Assembly (NCBI GenBank): GCA_050947015.1
Contig: JBMNVT010000001.1
Coordinates: 143,587-207,586, forward strand
Origin: CAKXIK01 sp050947015
Lineage (GTDB): Bacteria; Bacillota; Clostridia; Oscillospirales; Acutalibacteraceae
DNA: 64,000 bases
Direction of reading: 5' to 3'
Under the pieces are notes generated by a model. That model worked only from the letters and a program-made list of their open reading frames with translations, had not been told where the DNA came from and searched no databases. Position 1 is the stretch's first letter. The number at the start of each line of letters is the position of its first letter. Shown piece by piece: positions 56,990 through 64,000 of this stretch. The position numbers and the translations under genes are program-made.

Positions 56990-58658
56990 CGTTCAGCGAC
57001 TCCTTCAGGTTGGTCAGGGCAATTTTTGTTTCGGCGGTTGTTTCGCCGAGCAGCGAAGCAATTTCCTGCACGACACGCATCTGCTTTTCGATCACTTTGT
57101 CGGTAATTTCAATGGTCTGCCGGCTGAGTGTTTCCTTTTTGGCGCGTTCACCCTCTTCGTCGGTGACGTCGCGCATAAAGCCCATCACAATATGATAGCT
57201 CTTGTCGTAAATGACGGTTAGCTCAACATATTTCTGGTATTCCGCCAGATAAACGCGCCGGTCACGAACGGCGCGACCGCTTTGCAGCACATCGAAAAAC
57301 ACTGTCGGATCCAGCACGCGGACAACCTGATCTCCCAAAATATCGCCCGCGTTTTTTATGTTCATAATTTTACACGCGGCACGGTTGATCTGCTGAACCT
57401 CCAACTGCTCGTTCAGCACCAGAATACCGTTTGGTGTATTCTTGATAATATTGTCGGAAAACGATTCCGCCTTTTCTTTCAAAAACGGCAGGCACATCGT
57501 CAGGTCCGCCTTGCCGTTGAAAACGGCAATTGCCTTTTCGCGGCAGGTGTTATAGCCGCAGCTGCCGCAGTTGAGCTCTTGTTCGGGAGAGGTTTTGCCC
57601 ATTTTGCGCAGAATTTCTGCAATAGCGGCGCTGCCCGGCATTTCCCGGCGAACCTCCAAGGAAGTCATATGCTTCTGAAGCAGCTCAGGCGCAACCTCTG
57701 GAACGGGGAAGTCTTCTTTCCCGGCAAAGCGATCCACAGCCATGAAGCTGCGAACGGGGGAAAGCCCGCGTTTCGCGGTAATCGGGCCGCCGATGCAGCT
57801 GCCCGCGCAGGCCGACATTTCAATAAAGCAATTTTTGATTTTTCCGCTCAGAAGATCCTCCAGCGTATGGATGCAGTTTTCGGTGCCGTCCACCGCAAGG
57901 TAGGATACGTCTGCGCTGCCGCATTTCATGGTGCGTAGAATCCCACCGGCGGTGGGGAACAGGCGGGCACGGCTTTGGCGGTTGCCGTCGGCATCCTGTT
58001 CCGGAACAATGTTTTCTTCAGCAAACCACTGAGAAAGCTCTTCAAAGGTAAGTACACAGTCCACAATACCGGGATAAAGATCGCCTTCATCTTTTTTAGA
58101 AATACACGGCCCGATAAAAACGGTCTTTGCGCCAGGATGTTCCCGTTTGATCTCGGCGCAGTGCGCCTGCATCGGAGACTGAATTTTTGCAAGATATCTG
58201 AGCGCCTCCGGGTAATGTTTCTGAATCAGCAGATTGACGGAATGGCAGCAGGAGGAAATGACAACTTCCTGTTGTTTTTCATCGACCATGCGATCGTATT
58301 CGCGCTTGACAATCGTGGCGCCGAGCGCGGTTTCCTCGGCGGCTGCAAAACCAAGCCGTTTCAGCGCAGCCTCCATCGTGGCGCAGCTGGTGCCGGGGTA
58401 ATTTGCAATGAACGACGGCGCAAGGCTGGCATAAACGGGCGCGCCGTCTGCAATCAGCTTCTTGGCGCGGTTAAGATCGGGGCGAATTACCTTGGCTCCC
58501 TGCGGACAGACGACATAACACTGCCCGCACAGAATGCATTCATTGTGAATAATGTGCGCCTGATTGTCCACAAAGCGAATGGATTTAACCGGACAGTGCC
58601 GGATGCATTTGTAACAATTACGGCAGTCGGATTTTTGAGAGTGCATTGCTTCGTTCAT
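56982..58658 (-). CDS. Sensory-type [FeFe] hydrogenase with PAS domain
   Basis: A 558-aa protein. Domains in order: two ferredoxin clusters (CRNCYKCIRHCPVKSI, CILCGQCYVVCPQGAK; about 12-60), an H-cluster domain (SSCCHSVNLLI, FIGPCISKKDEGD, EMSACAGSCIGGPI; about 70-330), an extra four-Cys motif beginning CGSCGYNTC near 380, and a PAS domain (NTPNGILVLNEQLEVQQINRAA onward, about 415-520; quoted in part) with a helical tail. The first H-cluster motif has His where catalytic enzymes have Pro-x-Trp, as in group C sensory hydrogenases (HydS). It is therefore likely to sense H2 or redox state rather than to produce H2. Its neighbours (phosphatase, group B hydrogenase, ferredoxin) fit a signalling module. 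Confidence 0.85.
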   Translation of the reverse strand: MNEAMHSQKSDCRNCYKCIRHCPVKSIRFVDNQAHIIHNECILCGQCYVVCPQGAKVIRPDLNRAKKLIADGAPVYASLAPSFIANYPGTSCATMEAALKRLGFAAAEETALGATIVKREYDRMVDEKQQEVVISSCCHSVNLLIQKHYPEALRYLAKIQSPMQAHCAEIKREHPGAKTVFIGPCISKKDEGDLYPGIVDCVLTFEELSQWFAEENIVPEQDADGNRQSRARLFPTAGGILRTMKCGSADVSYLAVDGTENCIHTLEDLLSGKIKNCFIEMSACAGSCIGGPITAKRGLSPVRSFMAVDRFAGKEDFPVPEVAPELLQKHMTSLEVRREMPGSAAIAEILRKMGKTSPEQELNCGSCGYNTCREKAIAVFNGKADLTMCLPFLKEKAESFSDNIIKNTPNGILVLNEQLEVQQINRAACKIMNIKNAGDILGDQVVRVLDPTVFFDVLQSGRAVRDRRVYLAEYQKYVELTVIYDKSYHIVMGFMRDVTDEEGERAKKETLSRQTIEITDKVIEKQMRVVQEIASLLGETTAETKIALTNLKESLNDE

Positions 58659-58745
58659 ACTGCCGCCTCCTTTCCAATTTGCAATGATTCCGGAACCTGG
58701 CCGGAGTTTCAGGAATAAACAAGACTTGTGCCGAAAACGGCTGCG

Positions 58746-58988
58746 TTATTTCAGCCGGGGAAGAACCTCCGAACTGAAAAAGCCGTCCAGCGTTTCCGGA
58801 TGAACCGAAAAGCGCTCTCCGTCAATGGTTACGTTGACGCCTTCTGCGCAGTGCCCCATGCAAAAAGCGCCGGCCAGCTCGATCCGGTCGTCAAGCTCAT
58901 GCTCATGGATGCGCTGCTGCAGGCCTTCTACAATTTGGCGGGAACCCTTCAGGTGGCAAGAACTACCAATGCAAACGGTAATTTTCAT
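58746..58988 (-). CDS. [2Fe-2S] thioredoxin-like ferredoxin
   Basis: An 80-aa protein with the four-Cys pattern of NuoE/HydC-type ferredoxins: CIGSSC (C-x4-C) at residues 6-11 and CMGHC (C-x3-C) at about 43-47. ITVCIGSSCHLKGSRQIVEG is the typical opening strand. It would carry electrons between the hydrogenase partners. It is the first gene of the operon, 87 bases before the sensory hydrogenase, with a promoter at 59060-59088. Confidence 0.88.
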   Translation of the reverse strand: MKITVCIGSSCHLKGSRQIVEGLQQRIHEHELDDRIELAGAFCMGHCAEGVNVTIDGERFSVHPETLDGFFSSEVLPRLK

Positions 58989-59059
58989 AGGCGGATTTCC
59001 TTTCTCTTTTCAGATTGCGGTTCGTGGTGCAGACAGACACGCAATACGGTAACAGTTTT

Positions 59060-59088
59060 ATTGTAGCATGCTTTTACAGAATCAACAA
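59060..59088 (-). promoter_or_regulatory. Promoter of the hydrogenase/signalling operon
   Basis: On the minus strand, TTGTTG (59083-59088), a 17-base spacer and TACAAT (59060-59065). Confidence 0.5.
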
Positions 59089-59162
59089 GATAAAATTTGA
59101 TCCTGCAGTGCTTTCGGCGGGAAAAGTAAAAGTTTCTCAAAAAAGCATAGAGAGTGCGAAAT

Positions 59163-59196
59163 AGAAAAAGCCGAAGGCCAGGCCGGCGTTTTCGGC
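59163..59196 (-). terminator. Terminator after the APH-fold kinase gene
   Basis: GCCGAA (59170-59175) pairs with TTCGGC (59191-59196), enclosing a smaller GGCC/GGCC pairing. TTTTTC follows on the minus strand. Confidence 0.6.
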
Positions 59197-59238
59197 GGGA
59201 AAACGCACGGCGAAACCATCGGCCTTGTGTCGGGCGGA

Positions 59239-59991
59239 TTATTCGTATTCTACAACGTCGGCCCACTTCAAAAGGAACTCGCGCTCCTCGGGCTTGCCTT
59301 TAACCGACTGAGAGGCGGCCACAATCGGCAGCCAGCGCTGCACATACTGTTTTGCGGTATCGCTTTTTTTGCAGAAAAGGCTCAGATATTGTTCTGCCAG
59401 CTCCGTTTTGCCGGCCAGGCAGAACAGCAGATAGGTGCGGGCCACGTCAGCGCTCGCATTGCCCTGCGTTGCGTGCGACCAGTCCAGAATATAGGGATTG
59501 CCGTCCGCTTCGGAGATGATGATATTGCTGGGGTTAAAATCACCGTGGCAAACCTTTTCATGTTTCGGCATGCCTTCCAGACGGGTGTGCAGCTCATAAC
59601 GGGTGGTGGCGTCCAGTGTGGACTGCGAAATTTTACGGTTCATTTTATCCTTGAGCTTGTTGAGCATGGGGGCGCGCTTGCTGTGCATTTCAAGCTGCAG
59701 ATCAACAAAAAGGTTCAGGTACTCGTCTTGCTTTTCAGGGTTTTCCTCCATCAGGGTTTCCAGCGTTTTTCCTGCGATAAACTCGGTGACGATCGCCCAT
59801 TTGCCGTCAACCTTTGTCACTTCGATCAGCTTGGGGATGCAGAGGCCGGTTTCTTCCACGCGAGCCTGATTCAAAGCCTCGTTGAGAACATCTGCCTTGG
59901 AATAATCCTCATTAAAGACCTTTACTGCCAGATCACCGTCACGATAAACGGTTTTGTCGTTGCGTACGGCAATGACCTTTTCCAGTTTCAT
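59239..59991 (-). CDS. Aminoglycoside phosphotransferase-fold kinase
   Basis: A 250-aa small-molecule kinase. ATG 59991 with AAAGGAAAGG upstream; a longer upstream frame has no site. Kinase landmarks: VYRDGDLAVKVFNEDYSK (ATP Lys near residue 25), catalytic loop CHGDFNPSNIII with H-G-D-x-x-x-x-N, and YILDWSHATQGNASADVAR with the Mg Asp. Family members phosphorylate antibiotics, choline, fructosamines or homoserine. It lies downstream of adhE, about 120 bases, on the same strand. It is probably a metabolic kinase; the substrate is unknown. Confidence 0.8.
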   Translation of the reverse strand: MKLEKVIAVRNDKTVYRDGDLAVKVFNEDYSKADVLNEALNQARVEETGLCIPKLIEVTKVDGKWAIVTEFIAGKTLETLMEENPEKQDEYLNLFVDLQLEMHSKRAPMLNKLKDKMNRKISQSTLDATTRYELHTRLEGMPKHEKVCHGDFNPSNIIISEADGNPYILDWSHATQGNASADVARTYLLFCLAGKTELAEQYLSLFCKKSDTAKQYVQRWLPIVAASQSVKGKPEEREFLLKWADVVEYE

Positions 59992-60110
59992 AAACTTGAC
60001 CTTTCCTTTCATATCGAATTGAAGAAGCTCACCCGCTGCGGTTTCTGAGCGCTGCCGTTCCCGGAGAGGAACAAGATAGGGGGGCGGCGGCCTAAACCGC
60101 GGTGCGCTTC

Positions 60111-62732
60111 TTATTTTGTTTCCTGACGGCCGTAGTAAGCGTTGAGGTACATCTGCTTGATCTCTTTCATCAGCGGGTAGTGCGGGTTTGCGCCAGTGCA
60201 CTGATCGTCAAACGCCTGCTCCACCATTTCGTCAAGAGTGGAAAGGAACTTCTGCTCATCCACACCGTAATCGCGGATGGTTTTTTTGATACCGACCTTT
60301 TCCTTTAACGCATCGATGGCGGCAATCAAATTTTCCAGCTTTTCGCTGTCATTTTTGCCTTTGATCTTCAGCGCGTCGGCCACTTCGGCGTAACGGGCCA
60401 GCGTGTGCGGATGGTCGTACTGCGGGAAGGTGCCCATCTTGGCGGGGCATTCGTCAGCATTATAACGAAGGACTTCGTCGATCAGCAGCGCATTTGCAAC
60501 GCCGTGGGGCAGATGATGGAACGCGCCAAGTTTGTGCGCCATCGAATGGCAGACGCCAAGGAAGGCGTTTGCAAACGCCATACCGGCCATCGTTGCCGCG
60601 TTGGCCATCTTTTCGCGGGCAACAGGATCGTGCGGGCCGTCCTCGTAGGCGCGGGGCAGGTATTCAAAGATCATCTGCAGCGAACGAATGGCGAGGCCGT
60701 CGGTGTAGTCGGTGGCAAGCATCGATGCATAGGCCTCCAGCGCATGTGTTACGGCGTCGATACCGGAAGCGGAGGTCAGTCCCTTCGGTGCGTTCATCAT
60801 CATGTCGGCGTCAACGATCGCCATGTTCGGCATCAGCTCGTAATCAGCCAGCGGGTACTTTACGCCGGATTTCTCATCGGTGATGACCGCAAACGGAGTA
60901 ACCTCGGAGCCGGTGCCGGCAGAGGTCGGAACCGCAATGAAATACGCTTTTTCGCCCATCTTCGGGAACGTGTAAACTCTTTTGCGAATGTCCATAAAGC
61001 GCATGGCCATATCCATAAAGTCAGCTTCCGGATGCTCATACATTACCCACATGATCTTGCCGGCGTCCATAGCGGAACCGCCGCCCACTGCGATGATTAC
61101 ATCGGGCTGGAACGCATTCATGGCGGCGGCGCCTTCCTTGGCGCAGGCCAGCGTCGGGTCGGGAGCAACGTTGAAGAAAGTGGTGTGGGTAATGCCCATC
61201 TGGTCGAGCTTGTCGGTAATGGTTTTGGTGTATCCGTTCTGATACAGGAACGTGTCGGTAACGATAAAGGCTTTCTTTTTGCCCATCACGGTTTTCAGCT
61301 CGTCAAGGGCAACTGGCAGACAGCCTTTTTTCAGATAAACCTTCTGCGGGGCGCGGAACCAGAGCATATTCTCTCTCCTCTCGGCAACGGTTTTGATGTT
61401 GAGCAGATGCTTTACGCCGACGTTTTCAGAAACCGAATTGCCGCCCCAGGAGCCGCAGCCCAGCGTCAGCGACGGAGTCATGTTGAAGTTGTAAAGATCG
61501 CCCAGACCGCCGTGCGAGGAGGGACTGTTCACAACGATGCGGCAGGTTTTCATCCGGGCGGAAAACTCGTCCAGCTTCGCCTGCTCGGTGCCGACATTCA
61601 AATAAATCGAGGAGGTGTGGCCGTAGCCGCCGTCCGCAACGAGGCGCTCTGCCTTGCTCAGCGCATCTTCAAAATCCTTAGCGCGATACATGGCAAGCAG
61701 CGGGGAAAGTTTTTCGTGGGCAAATTCTTCGGAAATATCGACGCTTTCCACCTCGCCGATCAGAATTTTGGTGCTTTCGGGAACAGTCAGCCCGGCGAGC
61801 GCGGCAATTTTGCAAGGATACTGACCAACGATCTTTGCATTGACGGAACCGTTAATCAGGATAACTTTGCGGATCTTGTCCAGCTCCTCCTTATTCAGGA
61901 AATAACATCCGCGCTTCTGGAATTCTTTTTTCACGGTGGCATAAACGCCGTCCAGAACAATGACGGACTGTTCGGAGGCGCAGATCATGCCGTTGTCAAA
62001 GGTTTTGGAGTGAATGATCGAATTGACGGCCAGCAGAATATCGGCGGTGTCGTCGATAATTGCGGGAGTGTTGCCGGGGCCGACGCCAAGCGCCGGTTTG
62101 CCGGAGGAGTAAGCAGCCTTCACCATGCCGGGGCCGCCGGTTGCCAGAATAATATCGGCTTCGCGCATGACAAGGTTCGTCATTTCCAGCGAGGGAACAT
62201 CAATCCAGCTGATAATGCCTTCGGGAGCGCCGGCGGCAACAGCGGCTTCCAGCACAACCTTCGCGGCGGCGATGGTGCATCCCTTTGCGCGGGGATGCGG
62301 GCTGATGATGATTCCGTTGCGGGTTTTGAGAGCAAGCAGTGTCTTGAAAATTGCGGTGGAGGTCGGATTGGTTGTCGGAATGACGGCGGCAATGACGCCG
62401 AGCGGCTCTGCTATTTTTTTTGTGCCGTACACAGCGTCTTCCTCAATCACGCCGCAGGTTTTCGTGTCCTTGTAAGCATTGTAAATATATTCGGAAGCAA
62501 AATGATTCTTGATGACCTTGTCTTCCACAATGCCCATGCCGGTTTCTTCCACGGCCATTTTTGCAAGCGGAATACGGGCCTTGTTGGCAGCAATGGCGGC
62601 GGCGTGAAAAATTTTATCAACCTGTTCCTGAGTATAGGCTGCATAAATCTTTTGTGCTTCATGCAGCCTTGCGAGCGCGTCTTCCAGTGTTTCCACGCTG
62701 TCCACGATGGCATACGTCTTTTCGTTTGTCAT
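60111..62732 (-). CDS. adhE: Bifunctional acetaldehyde-CoA/alcohol dehydrogenase
   Basis: An 873-aa AdhE that reduces acetyl-CoA to acetaldehyde and then ethanol, with NADH, in long helical spirosomes. The N-terminal aldehyde dehydrogenase half has AVIPTTNPTSTAIFKTLLALK, GPGNTPAIIDDTADI and the nucleophile Cys in NGMICASEQSVIV. The C-terminal iron alcohol dehydrogenase half has IIAVGGGSAMDAGKIMW, AVPTSAGTGSEVTPFAVI and the His-rich metal region CHSMAHKLGAFHHLPHGVAN. It is the main ethanol-forming route. Two Rex-like operators lie upstream (62844-62875), so transcription is expected to respond to NADH/NAD+. Confidence 0.97.
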   Translation of the reverse strand: MTNEKTYAIVDSVETLEDALARLHEAQKIYAAYTQEQVDKIFHAAAIAANKARIPLAKMAVEETGMGIVEDKVIKNHFASEYIYNAYKDTKTCGVIEEDAVYGTKKIAEPLGVIAAVIPTTNPTSTAIFKTLLALKTRNGIIISPHPRAKGCTIAAAKVVLEAAVAAGAPEGIISWIDVPSLEMTNLVMREADIILATGGPGMVKAAYSSGKPALGVGPGNTPAIIDDTADILLAVNSIIHSKTFDNGMICASEQSVIVLDGVYATVKKEFQKRGCYFLNKEELDKIRKVILINGSVNAKIVGQYPCKIAALAGLTVPESTKILIGEVESVDISEEFAHEKLSPLLAMYRAKDFEDALSKAERLVADGGYGHTSSIYLNVGTEQAKLDEFSARMKTCRIVVNSPSSHGGLGDLYNFNMTPSLTLGCGSWGGNSVSENVGVKHLLNIKTVAERRENMLWFRAPQKVYLKKGCLPVALDELKTVMGKKKAFIVTDTFLYQNGYTKTITDKLDQMGITHTTFFNVAPDPTLACAKEGAAAMNAFQPDVIIAVGGGSAMDAGKIMWVMYEHPEADFMDMAMRFMDIRKRVYTFPKMGEKAYFIAVPTSAGTGSEVTPFAVITDEKSGVKYPLADYELMPNMAIVDADMMMNAPKGLTSASGIDAVTHALEAYASMLATDYTDGLAIRSLQMIFEYLPRAYEDGPHDPVAREKMANAATMAGMAFANAFLGVCHSMAHKLGAFHHLPHGVANALLIDEVLRYNADECPAKMGTFPQYDHPHTLARYAEVADALKIKGKNDSEKLENLIAAIDALKEKVGIKKTIRDYGVDEQKFLSTLDEMVEQAFDDQCTGANPHYPLMKEIKQMYLNAYYGRQETK

Positions 62733-63150
62733 AGTCAGCTTACTCCTTTATCATTTCATTTTTTGTTGCTTCATTTTGTGAAGCAGACTGGAAAGATTGC
62801 AGACACAACTTTTAAAAGTATGACCGAAATGCGTCCGGAATCTTTGTTAATTATTTAACGTTAATATTTTAACACACATCCTGGGGAATTTAAAATATAT
62901 ATTATAATATGAATGTATGTATTTTTTTATATATAAAATTGAAAAAAGAATAAAAACATCAGACTAAAAATCTTTTTCAGGCAGCGAATTGACGGATAAT
63001 GATATAATCAGTATATCAATGTTAAAAATATTTGTCAATCATGTTTATTATTATTTTTGTAGATTATTTTCATCTGTCTGCAGATGCCGATAACGAAATT
63101 ATCTTCCGTAGAGAAGTGTTTAATAAAAATTGTGGTTCCAGAGCAAATCA
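62733..63150. other. AT-rich upstream region of adhE
   Basis: About 420 bases between adhE and ytaF (both minus strand). It contains the Rex-like sites (62844-62875). A -10-like TAAATA lies inside them. From 62880 to 63020 the DNA is very AT-rich (poly-T/A runs) with no gene. No clear terminator for ytaF was found. Confidence 0.45.
62844..62875. promoter_or_regulatory. Two overlapping Rex-like operators
   Basis: TTGTTAA-TTAT-TTAACGT (62844-62861) matches the Rex consensus TTGTTAA-N4-TTAACAA at 12 of its 14 fixed positions. A second copy, ACGTTAA-TATT-TTAACAC (62858-62875), overlaps it. Rex represses fermentation genes when NADH is low. Confidence 0.6.
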
Positions 63151-63765
63151 TCAGCAAAACCACTCGATCAGTCCGAGAAGAATCAGCAGCAGCCCAGAAA
63201 GGAAAGGGGCAAATTTTCCGGGCAGCCTGCCAAGCAGGCGGCTGCCCAGCCAGAACCCGAGCGTAAGAAAGAAAAAACTGACGGCAAAATTAGCCGCCGC
63301 AGCGAGAAAAACAGGAATACCGGAAACACCCGCAACCAGACCGGTGCCAAGGTTGTTCAGAGTTAGTCCCAGCCCGACGGCCAGAGCCTCTTTAACGTCG
63401 ATGGAGCCTGAAACATCCCGGTCAGAACGTTCGGCGTAGTCCAGCATTTCGTCAGCGCCGCGAAGCGCAACACTTTGCGCTTTTTTGCTTTGGCGCACGC
63501 TGTGCAGCACGCTTTTGCCAAAAAACACGCCGCCGAGCAACACCAGAACTCCGGCGCCTATTTTTCCGGCAGTCGAGGCGGGGATGATTGCCGTGAGCAG
63601 TTTGCCCGCCCACATGGAGGTAAGCGTTCCGGCGGTAGTAAACAGCGCAATCAGAAAATTGGAGGCCGTGCGCATTCGGATTTTCTTCATTCCGTAGGCA
63701 ATTCCGATAACAATATTGTCTAGATTGGCGGAGAAGACAAACAAAAGAGCACTGAAAAAATGCAC
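63151..63765 (-). CDS. ytaF: Sporulation membrane protein YtaF (MntP-like)
   Basis: A 204-aa membrane protein with about six helices. The start is GTG 63765, eight bases after AAGGAGG. LLFVFSANLDNIVIGIAYGMKK near the N-terminus is typical of the YtaF/MntP manganese-efflux fold, with a repeated second half VKEALAVGLGLTLNNLGTGLVAG. A charged loop (ADEMLDYAERSDRD) separates the halves. In Bacillus YtaF is a sporulation-expressed membrane protein of unknown transport activity. Ion specificity is uncertain. Confidence 0.8.
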   Translation of the reverse strand: MHFFSALLFVFSANLDNIVIGIAYGMKKIRMRTASNFLIALFTTAGTLTSMWAGKLLTAIIPASTAGKIGAGVLVLLGGVFFGKSVLHSVRQSKKAQSVALRGADEMLDYAERSDRDVSGSIDVKEALAVGLGLTLNNLGTGLVAGVSGIPVFLAAAANFAVSFFFLTLGFWLGSRLLGRLPGKFAPFLSGLLLILLGLIEWFC

Positions 63766-64000
63766 CGGCTTTTCCTCCTTGCGCAAAGGCTCTTTTATCC
63801 TATGCCGGCAACACAAAAGATGTGACGGTGTAAAGCCGCAGTAAAGTGGGGACTCTTTTCCCGGAAAATTGCCGCTGTAGGTTTGTCAATGATGTGTTAC
63901 ACATTAGGGAAAGAAAATAGGACAGCTTTGGGAGAGATCCAGTTGAGAGGACGCATGGGAAAATTGTTGTAATGCCTTTGCCAGACAGCGAGCTGTCTGG
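63766..64000. other. Right-edge intergenic stretch
   Basis: No gene is recognised. There are two short inverted repeats: ATGTGTTACACAT (63892-63904) and CCAGACAGC/GCTGTCTGG at the very end (63981-64000), the latter perhaps part of a terminator for a gene beyond the edge. Confidence 0.4.

Noticed and set aside
60405..62858. Long plus-strand open frame opposite adhE
   Set aside because: Shadow of adhE codon bias; the Gly/His/Arg-rich text has no domain, and it would run through the Rex sites.

Overview
The window reads as chromosome of an anaerobic, endospore-forming Firmicute of class Clostridia, most like Oscillospiraceae/Ruminococcaceae. This is inferred from the spoVAC-spoVAD-spoVAE operon, ytaF and a BofC-like protein (sporulation), AdhE, two [FeFe]-hydrogenase-domain proteins, pyruvate phosphate dikinase and a PPi-type phosphofructokinase (fermentation with pyrophosphate-linked glycolysis), a group II ECF transporter core, frequent TTG/GTG starts and moderately high GC. 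No rRNA, CRISPR array, integrase, transposase or phage gene was seen.

Layout. 0-6 kb: small poorly characterised genes (BofC-like, a conserved unknown, a short unit whose frame runs through its own terminator), then minus-strand sugar genes (TIM-barrel isomerase, Gfo/Idh/MocA dehydrogenase) and a three-gene exported-protein operon. 6-12 kb: galK, a MATE exporter, ppdK. 12-21.3 kb: a plus-strand housekeeping run of prs, pth, glycerophosphodiesterase, mfd, a SurA/PrsA-like lipoprotein, PAP2 phosphatase and NUDIX hydrolase. 21.3-24.6 kb: an XRE regulator and a conserved 82-aa protein bracketed by near-identical terminators, then galT and dusB. 24.7-25.3 kb: five tRNA genes (Val, Asp, Phe, Gly, Cys). 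25.4-28.7 kb: an AT-rich, decaying stretch with frameshifted HAD, kinase and AraC remnants around an intact flavin-binding-type protein and a 4Fe-4S protein.

28.8-32.3 kb: a ROK regulator, zinc sugar-alcohol dehydrogenase and PfkB kinase, probably one sugar-alcohol or keto-sugar pathway. 32.5-37 kb: an EF-G-like GTPase behind a structured leader, then patatin phospholipase and panE fired from overlapping divergent promoters. 37-42.8 kb: a 38-aa membrane peptide behind tandem GTTACAA boxes, an XRE/ADP-ribosylglycohydrolase fusion, PPi-type PFK, AraC regulator and DegT aminotransferase. 42.9-50.8 kb: one long minus-strand operon, ruvC-ruvA-ruvB-methyltransferase-ecfA1-ecfA2-ecfT-truA-DUF5711. 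51-54.3 kb: a P-loop ATPase and the spoVA operon. 54.3-59 kb: a four-gene hydrogenase/signalling operon ([2Fe-2S] ferredoxin, PAS-bearing sensory-type hydrogenase, SpoIIE/PP2C-type phosphatase, group-B-type hydrogenase). 59.2-63.8 kb: an APH-fold kinase, adhE with two Rex-like operators upstream, and ytaF.

The strongest leads are the probable H2/redox-sensing module (54.3-59 kb), the HTH-ADP-ribosylglycohydrolase fusion, the unannotated 38-aa membrane peptide with a response-regulator-like operator, and the structured leader of the EF-G-like gene. All assignments come from reading motifs and context by eye; no database search was run.
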